Notes under the pieces: model-generated
Told to the model about the DNA's origin: nothing
Seen by the model: only the letters and a program-made list of their open reading frames with translations
Database searches by the model: none
Made by a program: the position numbers and the translations under genes
In this document: one piece after another, positions 1 through 9,553 of the stretch
Layout: every line of letters begins with the position of its first letter
How positions within the stretch are numbered: position 1 is the stretch's first letter
Source: Treponema sp.
GTDB taxonomy: Bacteria > Spirochaetota > Spirochaetia > Treponematales > Breznakiellaceae
Length of the DNA: 64,000 nt
Assembly: GCA_031266775.1 (NCBI GenBank)
Contig: JAISAQ010000056.1
Location: 160,655-224,654, forward strand
Reading direction: 5' to 3'

Positions 1-216
1 TATCTCAAGAAAGAGGGTGTCGTCAAAGATCATGCCTATATACGGCTTGACGATTTCCTCAAGTTCGGAAGCGCTGACATGGCTGAGGCCCGAAAAATCA
101 ATGGACTGGATCGGCTTTCCCTGGTACCACTCATCACTCTGGGCGCAAAGAAGGGCGGGGAAAAAAACAGATGAAAAAACCAAAAAGAAGAGAATTCTTG
201 TGACTGTTAAACGCAT
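1..216 (-). CDS. bamA: Outer-membrane assembly factor BamA, N-terminal fragment
   Basis: Only the 5' end lies in the window; the gene runs off the left edge. The ATG at 216 is preceded by a GAGGAG Shine-Dalgarno and begins MRLTVTRILFF, a typical signal peptide ending near LLCAQ. The mature start (WYQGKPIQSIDFSGL, then a conserved-looking helix and GMIFDDTLFLEI) has the form of the first POTRA domain of Omp85/BamA, the essential barrel that inserts outer-membrane proteins. It follows tamB by 28 bp in the same direction, the order I recall for TP0325/TP0326 of T. pallidum. Only about 72 residues are visible, so the call rests on this POTRA start and the context. Confidence 0.8.
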   Translation of the reverse strand, partial: MRLTVTRILFFLVFSSVFFPALLCAQSDEWYQGKPIQSIDFSGLSHVSASELEEIVKPYIGMIFDDTLFLEI

Positions 217-244
217 CCGGACTCCTCAATGCTCCTTAACCGGC

Positions 245-3200
245 TCAAAAAGACCGGCTCCAGGACAGGGTAAAAGACATATCGCTGACAAACAGGGTTT
301 CCGGGTGAAGGGGCATAAAACCCCAGCGAATATCAAACAGGGGGCCTTTTATTTCCAGTCCCAGATCCCCTTCCAGGATCAATCCCCCTCCCAGCGCCAA
401 ACCCCTGCCCGAAAAACCTCCGGCACTGGTCCGGTTCGCATCGTATCGCAAGGATAACATGGCTTGACCGAAAAAGTCCGGCGTAATGTACTTACCCAGA
501 AAAACACTTGTGTTATCAAAATAGTTACCGACCATGGCATTCCTGTCAACCGGGTCACGGTTCACCCGGTACAGGGTATTCTCGAAAATGGCGTTCTGAA
601 GCAGCTGCGTGCGGACCGAAAACATGTCCAGCCTGAGGAAGTCCCGAATTCCCCGTTCCAGCCTCCGTACCACCTGAAACTGGGCCAGTATGTCGGAGGT
701 TGAACCAAGCAAGGCCCGGCCCATGGCTTCGGTGGCGTTTTCCCCGGACGTTCCGGTGATGGGCTGGCCCAGGAGGGAAAAAATTTCCGCCTGGGAAAGG
801 GGGGGGCTCGATTCAAAACGGGCGGTAAAGCTAAAGAGGGGGGCGTTGTCCACAACAAGGGAAATGGTCACAGGCCCGTTGTCGGTACGATCCCTCACTT
901 CCGCCCTGGCGCTTATTCTGGGCTCAAACCGGTCTTCGTTTTCCCGTAAAACAATAGTACCCGACCGTATGTAAAAGCTCCGCTCAAAATAGTACAGCTC
1001 CCCGTTTTTTACGTTGATGTCGCTTACAATTGAAAAACGGGGAACCGCCGTATCCGCGGTGATCTTTACCTGCGTCCCCATGTCCGCGTAGGCCTGGATA
1101 ATGGGAAACCCGGTGGAAGGCCAGGTAAATTCAACCTGTTTCCCCGTGGTAACGCCTATATCCACCAGTACCGGAATACGGACCGGCCCGAACAGTTCTC
1201 CGGCCCGCGCGGCATTGATTCTGTCCATGTTAAGCCCCATTTCGGTATTCTGGGCGACAAGGTCCCCGGTAACGCTGAAGACCATGTTTTCCATGCCAAG
1301 GCGCAGTTCTCCGGCGGCGTCCCCGGACGCCATAAAGCCCCCAATGTCAAAACTATAGGGAATGGGCGTTTCCTGGGGAACGGAGATGTCAATAAGAAAG
1401 GTGCTGGGTATCCACCGGTCAAAGATGAACCAGCCCCCGGCCGTTCCCGCGCCGCCGCCTACCCGCGCCGGTACCGGCCCCCAGGATATCGCGTTGCCTT
1501 CAAGGCGGGCGGTAAAGGGCACGGGCCGTATGTCCCGGGAAAGGTAGTGCGTAACCTGTATGCCGACACTGGTTCCCTTTACCATTCCGAAGAATTCCGG
1601 GTCTCCCAGAGGCCCCCGTATCTCAACCGAACCGGCCGCGTAGCCTGAGGTAAGGGCGACCTGGCTAACGCGGGGAAGAACACTCCACAGGGCGGAAAGA
1701 TCAACGTAAAGATCCGGGCAGCGGGCGTCTATGGCGCTTGAAGCAATGATCCCCGAAACCGTACCCCGCACCGGAGACGGGGCCGAGAGTCCCGCGTAGA
1801 AATTTCCCTTTCCGTCCATGCGGAAACGGATCATGTCTTTGGGGCCGCCTGAAAGACGGAAATCGCCGCCGGCGCGGGAAAAGACAAAATCAAAGGGTTC
1901 CCCCGGACTCAGGCTGCCGAGACGGGCGGAAGCGACGCGGACGGCGCCTCCCAGGGATTCCGGAATGCGGCGGGCAAAGAGCCAGGAATCAACCGGCCTG
2001 AAGACGGATTCAAGGGAAAGTTCAAGAAACGCTTCCCTGCCGCCGGCGCTGCCTGTTACGGACAGCCCGCCCCTCATTTCCCCCGATTCCCGGTCCGCCG
2101 TGAAAAGGGACACGGTCCCTTCCAGGCCGGCGTACTGTACGCGCAGATCCCGCACGGAGAAAGTCCTGTTGTCAAGGGAAGCGGACGCGCTTGCCGCCAG
2201 ATTGTTTTCGCCGACGGCGGCCAAAAAAGAACCGATGGAAAGATCCCCCCTGAAACCGCCTTCGGCGTTCCGTTTTATCCTGAGGGAGCCGTCCGCGAGG
2301 GCGTTCCGCAGGCCGGAGAAACGCTCAAGCCGCACGTGTCCGCCCCGCAGCTCAAGGTCAAGGTTCCCTTCCTCGACGGAAAGTTCAAGGTTGTACCGTT
2401 CGGAAGGCCGCTCAGGCCGGAAATCCGGAGAGGAAAAACCGTCCTCTTCCGCCTCCGAAAGAAAGGCGGAACCGGAAACAAACGAAAAATTCTTCTCCCA
2501 GGAAAATACCGCCCTTCCTGTAAGAGGTTCCAGCCCGTCGTCAAAATAAATAAGAGGAACAAAGGCGCCGTCCTGATCCGCCTGGCCTGTAACACGGAGG
2601 ACCGCCCCGGAAGAAGCCGGGGTAACAAGACTGGAAAGCTCGAACCGTTCAAGGTCAACCGCCCAATAGCCCGCCGAATCGTAACGGACCGAGGAAAAAA
2701 GGCTCAGGGCGGCAACATGCCCCCTAAAGGGAACGGGAATGTAGTCCGCCTCTATGTACCCCGAATACCCGGAACCGGAGGCGCTGATATAGGCGCCCAG
2801 CCCGTAGGAGCCCTGGACGCTTACGGACTTCCCGTCCAGAATGATCCCGTTGATAAAATAGGACTGATCGAGAAAAGAGGTCATGAGGGAAAAGGAAATG
2901 TCCATGGGGTCCGAGAATTCCGCGTAGCCGGACATCTCTACACTCCCCTCCGGCCAGACGACGCGGCCTTCGCTCACATCGAAACGCTGATCCGTGCCGG
3001 AAACGGAAAAAAGCGCGACGGTTTCCCGCGCTCCCTTATAGGCGACGGCGAAACGGGGAATGTTGTAAAGAATATGGGTAAAATCGGTTGTAAAGAAAAT
3101 TTCCGTGGTAACAAGCATATCGCTGCCGATCAGCCTGAGAGGCAGGGGAATGTGAAATTCGGGAGGAAGAAAGGAGGACGCCATCGCGGCGAGATCTCCG

Positions 3201-4735
3201 GCGGAAAAGGAATCGAACCTGACATTGGCCTCCACGCCGGGAGGCTCCCCGCTGTCCCAGGAACCTTCAAGGGAAAAAGAACTCATCCGTACGTCCCCGT
3301 AGGATTCGGTCCCGGTAAAACGGAGCGCCGAAAGGGCGAAGCTGCCCCCCTGTTCCTCCAGAGACACTATGGCGTCAAGGCCGGAGAGTTCCACCCCGCC
3401 CGTTTTAAGCAGTTCCCCGAAAATGCTGATCTCGCTGCCCTGCGTCACTACCGAAAGTTCCGTACTGAGTCCCCCGCTTTTCGAAAGGGTAAAATCCGAG
3501 ACGGAAATGGTTCCGTTGGGGGCAAAAGGCTTAAAGCCTATGCTTCCCTGGTACGCAAAGGTTCCTATGGGAAGGGAAAAACGGCAGCGTTCAAAGTCGG
3601 CCTGTTCGCCGTTTCCCCCGGCGGCAAGCGTAAAGGAATTTCCGTCTTCCCCAGGGGCGCCGGTTCCCGACATGTCGACGGCGTACCGGAGTTCCTCTCC
3701 TTTCCGCCTGAATTCCGCGTATCCTGACACTGCCGTCGAAAGAACAGACTCGTATTTTTTTAAGGCCCCTGAAAACGAAAAGAGGGCGGACGGGACAAAA
3801 CCGCCGAACCGCAGGCCCGCCGAAAGCGTTTTTGTCTCGAGGCCGTATTCCAGGGAAAAATCACAGGGCAGGGAATCGGCCTTTTTGCGGACCGAAAGCA
3901 CGCCCCCGTCAAGACGCACGCCGACCCCCAGCGCCCCCATGCTGAAGAGATCCCCGCGGGTAAGGGGAAACGTAAGGGAAAGATCCCCTCCGCCAAGATC
4001 ACGGGCAAGGGAGCCTGAGAGAACCGTCCTTGTTTCAACGTTAAAAGGCCCTGTAAACACGGACGAAAGGGAAACGGCGGCCCGCCATTTTCCGTTAAGG
4101 GAAAGGCGGCCGTCCCCGGCGGAAAGATCAAAACGCAGATCCGAAACCCGGACGCTGTTTTTGCCCGAAACCGCCGTGAGCTGTCCGTTCCGCACCCTGA
4201 ACGTAAACCCTTCGGGAATAAAGGCAAGCGGCCCTTCCCCGCCGCGCCCCGGCCGTGAAAAACCCCGCTCCCGGGAAAAAAGCGCCAGTAAATCGGCGTC
4301 CCGCCCGTTGTCAAAGGAGATTTCCGGACTTTCAATCAAAACGGCCTTAACCGCCCCTTCCTTCCCCCGGACAAGATCGAAAAAGGAATACGAAAGCTCC
4401 AGCCGCCGTACCGAAAGAACCGGAAGACCGTCTTTTCCCCTTACCTGTATGTCCCGTATATCGACGGCGCCAAGCAGGGACGGGCTCATGGAAGAATAGG
4501 TAATAGTCCGGCCAAGGTACGCTTCCGCCCTGTGTATCCAGGTGTCGCGCAGTTCCCTCATCCGCCCGGTAATAAAGCGGCCGGCGGGAACCAGAACCGG
4601 AACCGCAAGCGCGGTAAGCGCGGCAAAGACAAAAAGTTGTTTCAGTACGGGGATAAAAGCGCCCTTTTTCCTGTCCGCCTGCTTTCTGGTGAAAAATCCC
4701 ACGGTATCCTTCGGCCCTGGTATCAAAGATAACAC
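245..4735 (-). CDS. tamB: Translocation and assembly module protein TamB (DUF490)
   Basis: A protein of about 1500 residues with one N-terminal membrane segment (roughly residues 25-50, VLKQLFVFAALTALAVPVLV) followed by a very long, repetitive beta-rich region and a C-terminal TamB/DUF490 domain (IFSLLGQPITG and RLEGGIRDF-like motifs near the end). TamB-family proteins span the periplasm as beta-taco bridges and help assemble outer-membrane proteins or move phospholipids. The gene lies directly upstream of bamA, probably in one operon. The track start is GTG at 4735 with an AAGG about 6 nt upstream; a second GTG at 4702 follows GAAGGA even better, so the true start is uncertain by 11 codons. 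Confidence 0.85.
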   Translation of the reverse strand: MLSLIPGPKDTVGFFTRKQADRKKGAFIPVLKQLFVFAALTALAVPVLVPAGRFITGRMRELRDTWIHRAEAYLGRTITYSSMSPSLLGAVDIRDIQVRGKDGLPVLSVRRLELSYSFFDLVRGKEGAVKAVLIESPEISFDNGRDADLLALFSRERGFSRPGRGGEGPLAFIPEGFTFRVRNGQLTAVSGKNSVRVSDLRFDLSAGDGRLSLNGKWRAAVSLSSVFTGPFNVETRTVLSGSLARDLGGGDLSLTFPLTRGDLFSMGALGVGVRLDGGVLSVRKKADSLPCDFSLEYGLETKTLSAGLRFGGFVPSALFSFSGALKKYESVLSTAVSGYAEFRRKGEELRYAVDMSGTGAPGEDGNSFTLAAGGNGEQADFERCRFSLPIGTFAYQGSIGFKPFAPNGTISVSDFTLSKSGGLSTELSVVTQGSEISIFGELLKTGGVELSGLDAIVSLEEQGGSFALSALRFTGTESYGDVRMSSFSLEGSWDSGEPPGVEANVRFDSFSAGDLAAMASSFLPPEFHIPLPLRLIGSDMLVTTEIFFTTDFTHILYNIPRFAVAYKGARETVALFSVSGTDQRFDVSEGRVVWPEGSVEMSGYAEFSDPMDISFSLMTSFLDQSYFINGIILDGKSVSVQGSYGLGAYISASGSGYSGYIEADYIPVPFRGHVAALSLFSSVRYDSAGYWAVDLERFELSSLVTPASSGAVLRVTGQADQDGAFVPLIYFDDGLEPLTGRAVFSWEKNFSFVSGSAFLSEAEEDGFSSPDFRPERPSERYNLELSVEEGNLDLELRGGHVRLERFSGLRNALADGSLRIKRNAEGGFRGDLSIGSFLAAVGENNLAASASASLDNRTFSVRDLRVQYAGLEGTVSLFTADRESGEMRGGLSVTGSAGGREAFLELSLESVFRPVDSWLFARRIPESLGGAVRVASARLGSLSPGEPFDFVFSRAGGDFRLSGGPKDMIRFRMDGKGNFYAGLSAPSPVRGTVSGIIASSAIDARCPDLYVDLSALWSVLPRVSQVALTSGYAAGSVEIRGPLGDPEFFGMVKGTSVGIQVTHYLSRDIRPVPFTARLEGNAISWGPVPARVGGGAGTAGGWFIFDRWIPSTFLIDISVPQETPIPYSFDIGGFMASGDAAGELRLGMENMVFSVTGDLVAQNTEMGLNMDRINAARAGELFGPVRIPVLVDIGVTTGKQVEFTWPSTGFPIIQAYADMGTQVKITADTAVPRFSIVSDINVKNGELYYFERSFYIRSGTIVLRENEDRFEPRISARAEVRDRTDNGPVTISLVVDNAPLFSFTARFESSPPLSQAEIFSLLGQPITGTSGENATEAMGRALLGSTSDILAQFQVVRRLERGIRDFLRLDMFSVRTQLLQNAIFENTLYRVNRDPVDRNAMVGNYFDNTSVFLGKYITPDFFGQAMLSLRYDANRTSAGGFSGRGLALGGGLILEGDLGLEIKGPLFDIRWGFMPLHPETLFVSDMSFTLSWSRSF

Positions 4736-4782
4736 ACAGGCCCTTCATTTGCCATAGCGGGAATTTTATGGTATAGGGAATC

Positions 4783-5409
4783 ATGAACATACTGCGGAAT
4801 TTCGCCGTCTTTGAAGGCGGTGACGGAAGCGGAACCACCACGCAGATGGAATTGCTGCGGAAACGGCTTCGGGCCCGTTCTTCCCCCCCGTTTTTCCTCA
4901 CGAGCGAACCTACGGACGGCCCCATAGGCCGGCTTATACGTTCGGCGCTGGGAGGGGATATTACCCTCAGGCCCGAGACCGCGGCCCGCCTCTTTGCCGC
5001 CGACCGGGGGGAACATCTCTACGCGGCCGGGGGCATAGCCGAAAGGGCGGGCCGGGGAGAACTTGTCGTTTCCGACCGTTACGTCCCCTCTTCCTTGGTG
5101 TACCAGGGGCTGGCCTGCGGCGGGGATCTTCCCGGAGTTCTTAACGGGGACTTTCCCGCGCCGGAACTCATTGTCTTTTTTGATCTTGCAGACGAAACGG
5201 CCCTTGAACGGGTAAAAAAACGGGGAAAACGCGAAATATACGAATACCCTGAATTCCAGGCCCGGGTTGGCGAAGGCTACCGCCGTATTCTTCCCGCGTT
5301 CGAAGAAGGGGGAACCCTCGTCTTTACCGTTGACGCTTCCGGCTCCCCCGAAGAAGTCGCCCGGGAAGTGTGGAGAGCGCTGTCCTGTATGCCGATACTG
5401 AAAGCATGA
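4783..5409 (+). CDS. tmk: Thymidylate kinase (dTMP kinase)
   Basis: A 208-residue protein with the layout of dTMP kinase, which makes dTDP for DNA synthesis. It has an N-terminal P-loop (FEGGDGSGTTTQ, residues about 10-21), the family motif SDRYVPSSLVYQG near residues 94-106, and a basic lid region (KKRGKREIYE). The P-loop has Thr where the Walker A Lys normally sits; see findings. The ATG follows TAGGGA and lies divergent from tamB, with 47 bp between the starts. Its stop overlaps the start of the next gene in an ATGA, indicating translational coupling. Length matches the family. Confidence 0.88.
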   Translation: MNILRNFAVFEGGDGSGTTTQMELLRKRLRARSSPPFFLTSEPTDGPIGRLIRSALGGDITLRPETAARLFAADRGEHLYAAGGIAERAGRGELVVSDRYVPSSLVYQGLACGGDLPGVLNGDFPAPELIVFFDLADETALERVKKRGKREIYEYPEFQARVGEGYRRILPAFEEGGTLVFTVDASGSPEEVAREVWRALSCMPILKA

Positions 5410-6032
5410 AAGGCCCGCGTATTTCCGCAAGGATTAAGGCCGCGCTTCTCCTTGTCCTCTTTTTTTCGGGATCTTCCCTTGGCGCCTATTTTGTCACCTA
5501 CAAGGAACAGTACTACCGCCTCTACCACATCCACTACAACCAGTACCCTGACGACACCATGGAAAACATCTACTGGCTGGAAAAAGCCGCCAAAGCCAGT
5601 TTCTGCAACCCCCTGTACGCCCTTGCCCTTATCGAAAACGAAAAGGAGTGGGAAAAATACCGTTATCTTTTCAACATGCACATCAGCCTGAAACTCGCCG
5701 AACAGTACCTTTATCTGGGAAACAAGTGGAACAAGCGGCGCGCCTATTTCTACAACGCCCCCTGGAAAGAGCAGAACCTTGAAAGCCTTGAAACAGCGGA
5801 AACCTGCTTCAAGACCGCCCTGTACTACTGGCAGGAGGCGGAAACATGGGCGGAAAAAACCCGCGAAAGCAGCTTCAGGTACATCAACCTTGTAAGGATA
5901 CAGAATTGGGAAGACGAGGCGTTCAGGATGGAATCAGGCTCGCTTGATTACGGAAAAACCATAGGGAGAGAACTCCGCCTCCTTGAGGATGTCCGCGGCC
6001 GTTTCCAGGCCACGGACGAAAACACCTACTAG
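5406..6032 (+). CDS. Conserved treponemal membrane-anchored protein, unknown function
   Basis: I chose the ATG at 5406, which overlaps the tmk stop as ATGA, instead of the upstream start in the track. The 208-residue product has one N-terminal hydrophobic segment (about residues 7-27, IKAALLLVLFFSGSSLGAYF), then a helical region rich in Tyr, Trp and Glu. Helix pairs such as HISLKLAEQYLYLGNKW and LETAETCFKTALYYW resemble TPR-type repeats. It is probably anchored in the inner membrane with the helical domain in the periplasm. Coupling to tmk recalls TP0354/TP0355 in T. pallidum. Its TAG stop overlaps the stop of the converging GH20 gene. No function can be assigned. Confidence 0.7.
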   Translation: MKGPRISARIKAALLLVLFFSGSSLGAYFVTYKEQYYRLYHIHYNQYPDDTMENIYWLEKAAKASFCNPLYALALIENEKEWEKYRYLFNMHISLKLAEQYLYLGNKWNKRRAYFYNAPWKEQNLESLETAETCFKTALYYWQEAETWAEKTRESSFRYINLVRIQNWEDEAFRMESGSLDYGKTIGRELRLLEDVRGRFQATDENTY

Positions 6033-7564
6033 CGGTTTGTCGCGCTTCGGCTGTACAGCAGATCCAGCGCGTCAAGCCTCGCGCGGTGCGCGGAAAGCCG
6101 CCGGGTAAAATCCTCAAAACCGGCCGGCCCTCCGGGATTCCAGAGCGCCTCGGCCAGGGCGCAGATACGGGGAAAGATCATGTATTCGGCGATTCTTCCT
6201 GAGTATACAAGTTCCGTCCAGAGATTCCCCTGCCCGCCGAGGATCAGATCCGCTTCTTTGCCGTCCATGCCGCCGGCCGGGTTCATGCCGTAGATCGTCC
6301 TGAGGGATGAGATCCCCAGCTGTCCGGGCTCCTCGGGATCTTCCGAATGTTTGTAATCGAGGTAACAGCCTTCGGTATTGGGGCTCATGATGACGCGGCG
6401 GCCCCGGCGCGCCGCCTCAAGGCCCCCTTCCCGCCCGCGCCAGGACATGACAACCGCCCCGGCCGGCAGGGGAAAAGCCGGGCTGTCCTCAAGAATTTCG
6501 TCCCAGCCTATGGGGATCTTTCCCCTTTCGGCAAGCATCGCCGCAAGGCGCGAGGTAATCCAGCTCTGCAGTTCACGGGGACTTGAAAGCCCCGTTTCGG
6601 CAAGCCGCTTCCGGCATTTGGGGCAGGCTTCCCAGCGGTTAAAGAGCACCTCGTCCCCTCCGATATGCACCCAGCGGGACGGAAAAAAATCCGCGAGCGC
6701 GCCGAAGACGGCGGCGGCAAAGTCGAAGATTCCGCTGTTACCGGCGCACAGTACGTCTTCAAAAATGCCGAAGCGATCCTCAACCTCATAGGGGCCGCCG
6801 GTACAGCCCAGCGCGGGGTAAGAGGCCAGAACCGAAAGGGTATGGCCGGGAAGATCCACCTCGGGAACAACTTCTACATGACGCAGGGAGGCAAAATCCA
6901 CGATGCCGCGGATCTCCTGTCCGGTGTAAAAACCGCCTTCGAGCCTCCCGCCGCGCAGATCCTTGCGCCGCGATCCTGTTTCCGTAAGGAGGGGATACTC
7001 CGGAACCGGGAAGCGCCACCCCTGGTCGTCGGTAAGATGCCAGTGGAACCGGTTGATGTGGTGAAGGGAAAGCGCGTCGATGATCTTCCTGATAAAACCG
7101 GCGGAAAAAAAATGCCGGGAACAGTCCAGCATGAAACCCCGCCAGGGGAAACGGGGAGCGTCCTCAATTTCGGCGCGGGGAATTTCGACGGCCCCCGGAC
7201 GGAGCCGCTTTTCTTCCCCCGAAAGGATGAGCTGGCGCAGGGTTTGAAGGCCGTGGTACGCGCCGCTTCCCGACGACGCGGCGACCGTGACAAGGCCGTC
7301 CCCTATATGGAGATGGTAGGCCTCTTCGGCAAGAGCGCCGTCATGAACGCAGCGGAGCCTTGTCCCGCCTTCGGCGTTCATCCCCGGAGGGGAAAGAACG
7401 CCGCCGTGAAAACAGCCCCGGATCTGTTCCTGGAAAACCCCGCATTCGGCGGCAAACGGGCCGCTTTCGGCGGCGGGCGGGCCCGAAAGGCGGAGAACGC
7501 CTCCTTTGACCCTGACGGCGGAGGGTTTAGGAACAAGATCAAGATCAGGGCGCGGCGTATTCAT
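6029..7564 (-). CDS. Beta-N-acetylhexosaminidase, glycoside hydrolase family 20
   Basis: A 511-residue protein with the GH20 plan. An N-terminal alpha/beta domain (residues 1-135) precedes a TIM barrel opening with PRFPWRGFMLDCSRHF and INRFHWHLTDDQGWR. The catalytic Asp-Glu pair sits in HIGGDEV (about residues 300-306). GH20 enzymes remove terminal GlcNAc or GalNAc by substrate-assisted catalysis, here probably from chitin- or peptidoglycan-derived oligosaccharides. I see no clear signal peptide, so it may be cytoplasmic or exported in another way. Its ATG overlaps the ligA stop (ATGA) with AGGGAG upstream, so it is the last gene of the lipoprotein-trmB-ligA operon. Confidence 0.9.
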   Translation of the reverse strand: MNTPRPDLDLVPKPSAVRVKGGVLRLSGPPAAESGPFAAECGVFQEQIRGCFHGGVLSPPGMNAEGGTRLRCVHDGALAEEAYHLHIGDGLVTVAASSGSGAYHGLQTLRQLILSGEEKRLRPGAVEIPRAEIEDAPRFPWRGFMLDCSRHFFSAGFIRKIIDALSLHHINRFHWHLTDDQGWRFPVPEYPLLTETGSRRKDLRGGRLEGGFYTGQEIRGIVDFASLRHVEVVPEVDLPGHTLSVLASYPALGCTGGPYEVEDRFGIFEDVLCAGNSGIFDFAAAVFGALADFFPSRWVHIGGDEVLFNRWEACPKCRKRLAETGLSSPRELQSWITSRLAAMLAERGKIPIGWDEILEDSPAFPLPAGAVVMSWRGREGGLEAARRGRRVIMSPNTEGCYLDYKHSEDPEEPGQLGISSLRTIYGMNPAGGMDGKEADLILGGQGNLWTELVYSGRIAEYMIFPRICALAEALWNPGGPAGFEDFTRRLSAHRARLDALDLLYSRSATNR

Positions 7565-9537
7565 GACTGTACTCCCTGGGGAAGGCTCCCGTCCGCCTTT
7601 TTTACCCCGGAGGCAAGAATGGCGAGAAACGCGTCTTCCCCAATAACCGGCACGCCCAGTTCGCGGGCCCTTTTATTTTTCGATGTTCCCGACTCCGGAT
7701 CGTTGGTTACAAGGTATGAAAGATCCTTTGTCACCGACGGCCTTGCCGAACCCCCGAGGCTTTTCACCTTTTCTTCCGCCTGCTGCCGTTTCATCGAGGC
7801 AAGCTCGCCTGTAAAGCAGAAGGAAAGCCCCCGGAGGCTCAGTGATTCACCTCGCGGCGGAGAAGCTATGACTATGATCCCCGTGGAAAGAACCTCGTCC
7901 ATTTCCCCTGCCGCTTCCTTTAGGCCCTGAACGATGACGCCGGCGGTGATCTCCCCGAGGCCGTAGACGGCGGCCAGTCCGGAAACGGAGGCGGCCCTGA
8001 GTTTTTCAAGGGTGTCAAAACCGGCGTTCACCGCCTTTTCCATGATAAGTTCCCCCACCCCTTCAAGATCGAAGCCGGCCACAAAGGCGGCCAGGGACAG
8101 TTTTACCGGCGTCCTGATGTGCCGCACAACCTTGGCGGCGGAAAGTTCCCCCATCCTTTCGTACCCGGCAAGCTCCGCCGCTTCCAGCGTGTAAAGATCG
8201 GCAATGTGTGTGACGCGCTTCCTGTCAAAGAGCTGGCGGAGGAGCTTGTCGCCCAGTTCCCGTATGTCAAGGACAGACACCCATTTTTCAAGACGGTGGT
8301 GAAGCCGCTTGGAACACAGAGGATTGGGGCAGTACAGCCTGGTGCCGCCGTCCACAAGATCCGTTCCGCAGGCCCCGCAGCGGGCGGGAAACGCTATGTC
8401 TTTTAGGTCCCCTTCGGCCAGAGCGCCCGGGGGGGCGGGGCCTTCTATTTTGGGGATGATCTCCCCGCGCTTTACCACGGAGACAGCCGATCCTATCCTG
8501 AGGCCCATGGCCCGTATCATGTCCGGGTTGTTAAGATTCGCCCGCTGAACGGTGGTTCCCGCGAGCCGCACCGGGTCCACTACCCCAATAGGCGTGTAGG
8601 TAGCCCCCGATTCGCTCCATTCCACTTCCCGCAGTATGCTGAAGGCGGTTTCCAGTTCAAACTTGAAGGCTATCTGTTTTTCCGGCCGCGCCCTTCTAAG
8701 GTCGGCCATATCCACCGCCGTGTCCTTTACCACAAGGCCGTCTATGTCGACGGGGATCTTCTCCCGCTTTCCGGCGATCTCTTCCCTGTAGGCGACGATT
8801 TTTCCGGGATCGGAAAATTCCCTCGTAACCGTCAACTCAAATCCGCGGCCGGTTAACCAGGCGATCTTTTCCCTTTCGCCGCTGAAATACTCATCGTCCC
8901 CGGAGGCGGCGGCGTCATAGACGATGACGCGGAGATCTTCGCAGCCCTTCCCGTCCTTGCGCCTCATGATGCCGTTGGCGGCGTTGCGGCAGTTTGCCTT
9001 GCCGGCGTATTTCTTCTTCCACATTCCGCGGGTCATCACCACTTCGCCCCGCACGCCGCCTGAAAACGGAAGATCCAGCTTTACAGGCACCCCGCCCATG
9101 CGCCTGGCGTTGGCGGTTATCTCATCCCCGGTGATCCCGTCTCCCCGTGTAACGGCCCTTTTGAGCGTTCCCTTTTCGTACTGGAGTTCAAGACTTGCCC
9201 CGTCGAGCTTGTACTGGACAAGGAAGGTTTTCGGGGCGCCGCCTTCTCCCCCGTTCATTTTTTTTACCCAGGCCAAAAAATCGCCGGGGTTCGCCGCCTT
9301 GTCCTGGCTCCCCATGGGAATGATGTGCCTTGCCTTGGGAAAACCGTCCTCTCCCGGAAGGGCGTCTGACCCGACTTTTTTGAGCACGGGGCTTTCGGGG
9401 GCAAGGGACGCAAGTTCGTCCCAGAGGAGGTCAAATTCGGCGTCGGAAATTTCCGCCTCGCCGCCGTAATAGGATTTCTGATAAGCCTCTATCAGCCGTT
9501 CCAGGGCGGCAACCCGCCCGGCGTTCTTTTTTTCCAC
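7561..9537 (-). CDS. ligA: NAD-dependent DNA ligase LigA
   Basis: The product seals nicks in DNA using NAD+. I moved the start from the track position to the GTG at 9537 (MEKKNAGRVAALERL), because the longer version runs back into trmB and 658 residues fits the family. Visible elements are the Ia/adenylation domain with the lysine motif YKLDGASLEL, an OB fold, a four-cysteine zinc finger (CGACG and CPNPLC), helix-hairpin-helix repeats, and a C-terminal BRCT domain starting SLRGLSFCFTGEL. The segment before the KxDG motif (HIIPMGSQDKA) differs from the usual PMLSL-type sequence, so this is a divergent subtype. It is translationally coupled to the downstream GH20 gene. Confidence 0.93.
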   Translation of the reverse strand: MEKKNAGRVAALERLIEAYQKSYYGGEAEISDAEFDLLWDELASLAPESPVLKKVGSDALPGEDGFPKARHIIPMGSQDKAANPGDFLAWVKKMNGGEGGAPKTFLVQYKLDGASLELQYEKGTLKRAVTRGDGITGDEITANARRMGGVPVKLDLPFSGGVRGEVVMTRGMWKKKYAGKANCRNAANGIMRRKDGKGCEDLRVIVYDAAASGDDEYFSGEREKIAWLTGRGFELTVTREFSDPGKIVAYREEIAGKREKIPVDIDGLVVKDTAVDMADLRRARPEKQIAFKFELETAFSILREVEWSESGATYTPIGVVDPVRLAGTTVQRANLNNPDMIRAMGLRIGSAVSVVKRGEIIPKIEGPAPPGALAEGDLKDIAFPARCGACGTDLVDGGTRLYCPNPLCSKRLHHRLEKWVSVLDIRELGDKLLRQLFDRKRVTHIADLYTLEAAELAGYERMGELSAAKVVRHIRTPVKLSLAAFVAGFDLEGVGELIMEKAVNAGFDTLEKLRAASVSGLAAVYGLGEITAGVIVQGLKEAAGEMDEVLSTGIIVIASPPRGESLSLRGLSFCFTGELASMKRQQAEEKVKSLGGSARPSVTKDLSYLVTNDPESGTSKNKRARELGVPVIGEDAFLAILASGVKKADGSLPQGVQS

Positions 9538-9553
9538 ACCGCACCCCCGGCAT

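Noticed and set aside
2336-3727. 463-aa plus-strand ORF opposite tamB (also 3369-4499 and 1818-2549)
   Set aside because: Antisense frames in GC-rich coding DNA stay open by codon bias. The translations are rich in Arg, Lys, Gly and Pro with no motif, while the minus-strand TamB frame is continuous and coherent.
6665-7930. 421-aa plus-strand ORF across GH20 and ligA
   Set aside because: It spans the junction of two well-supported genes on the other strand and shows no family motif.
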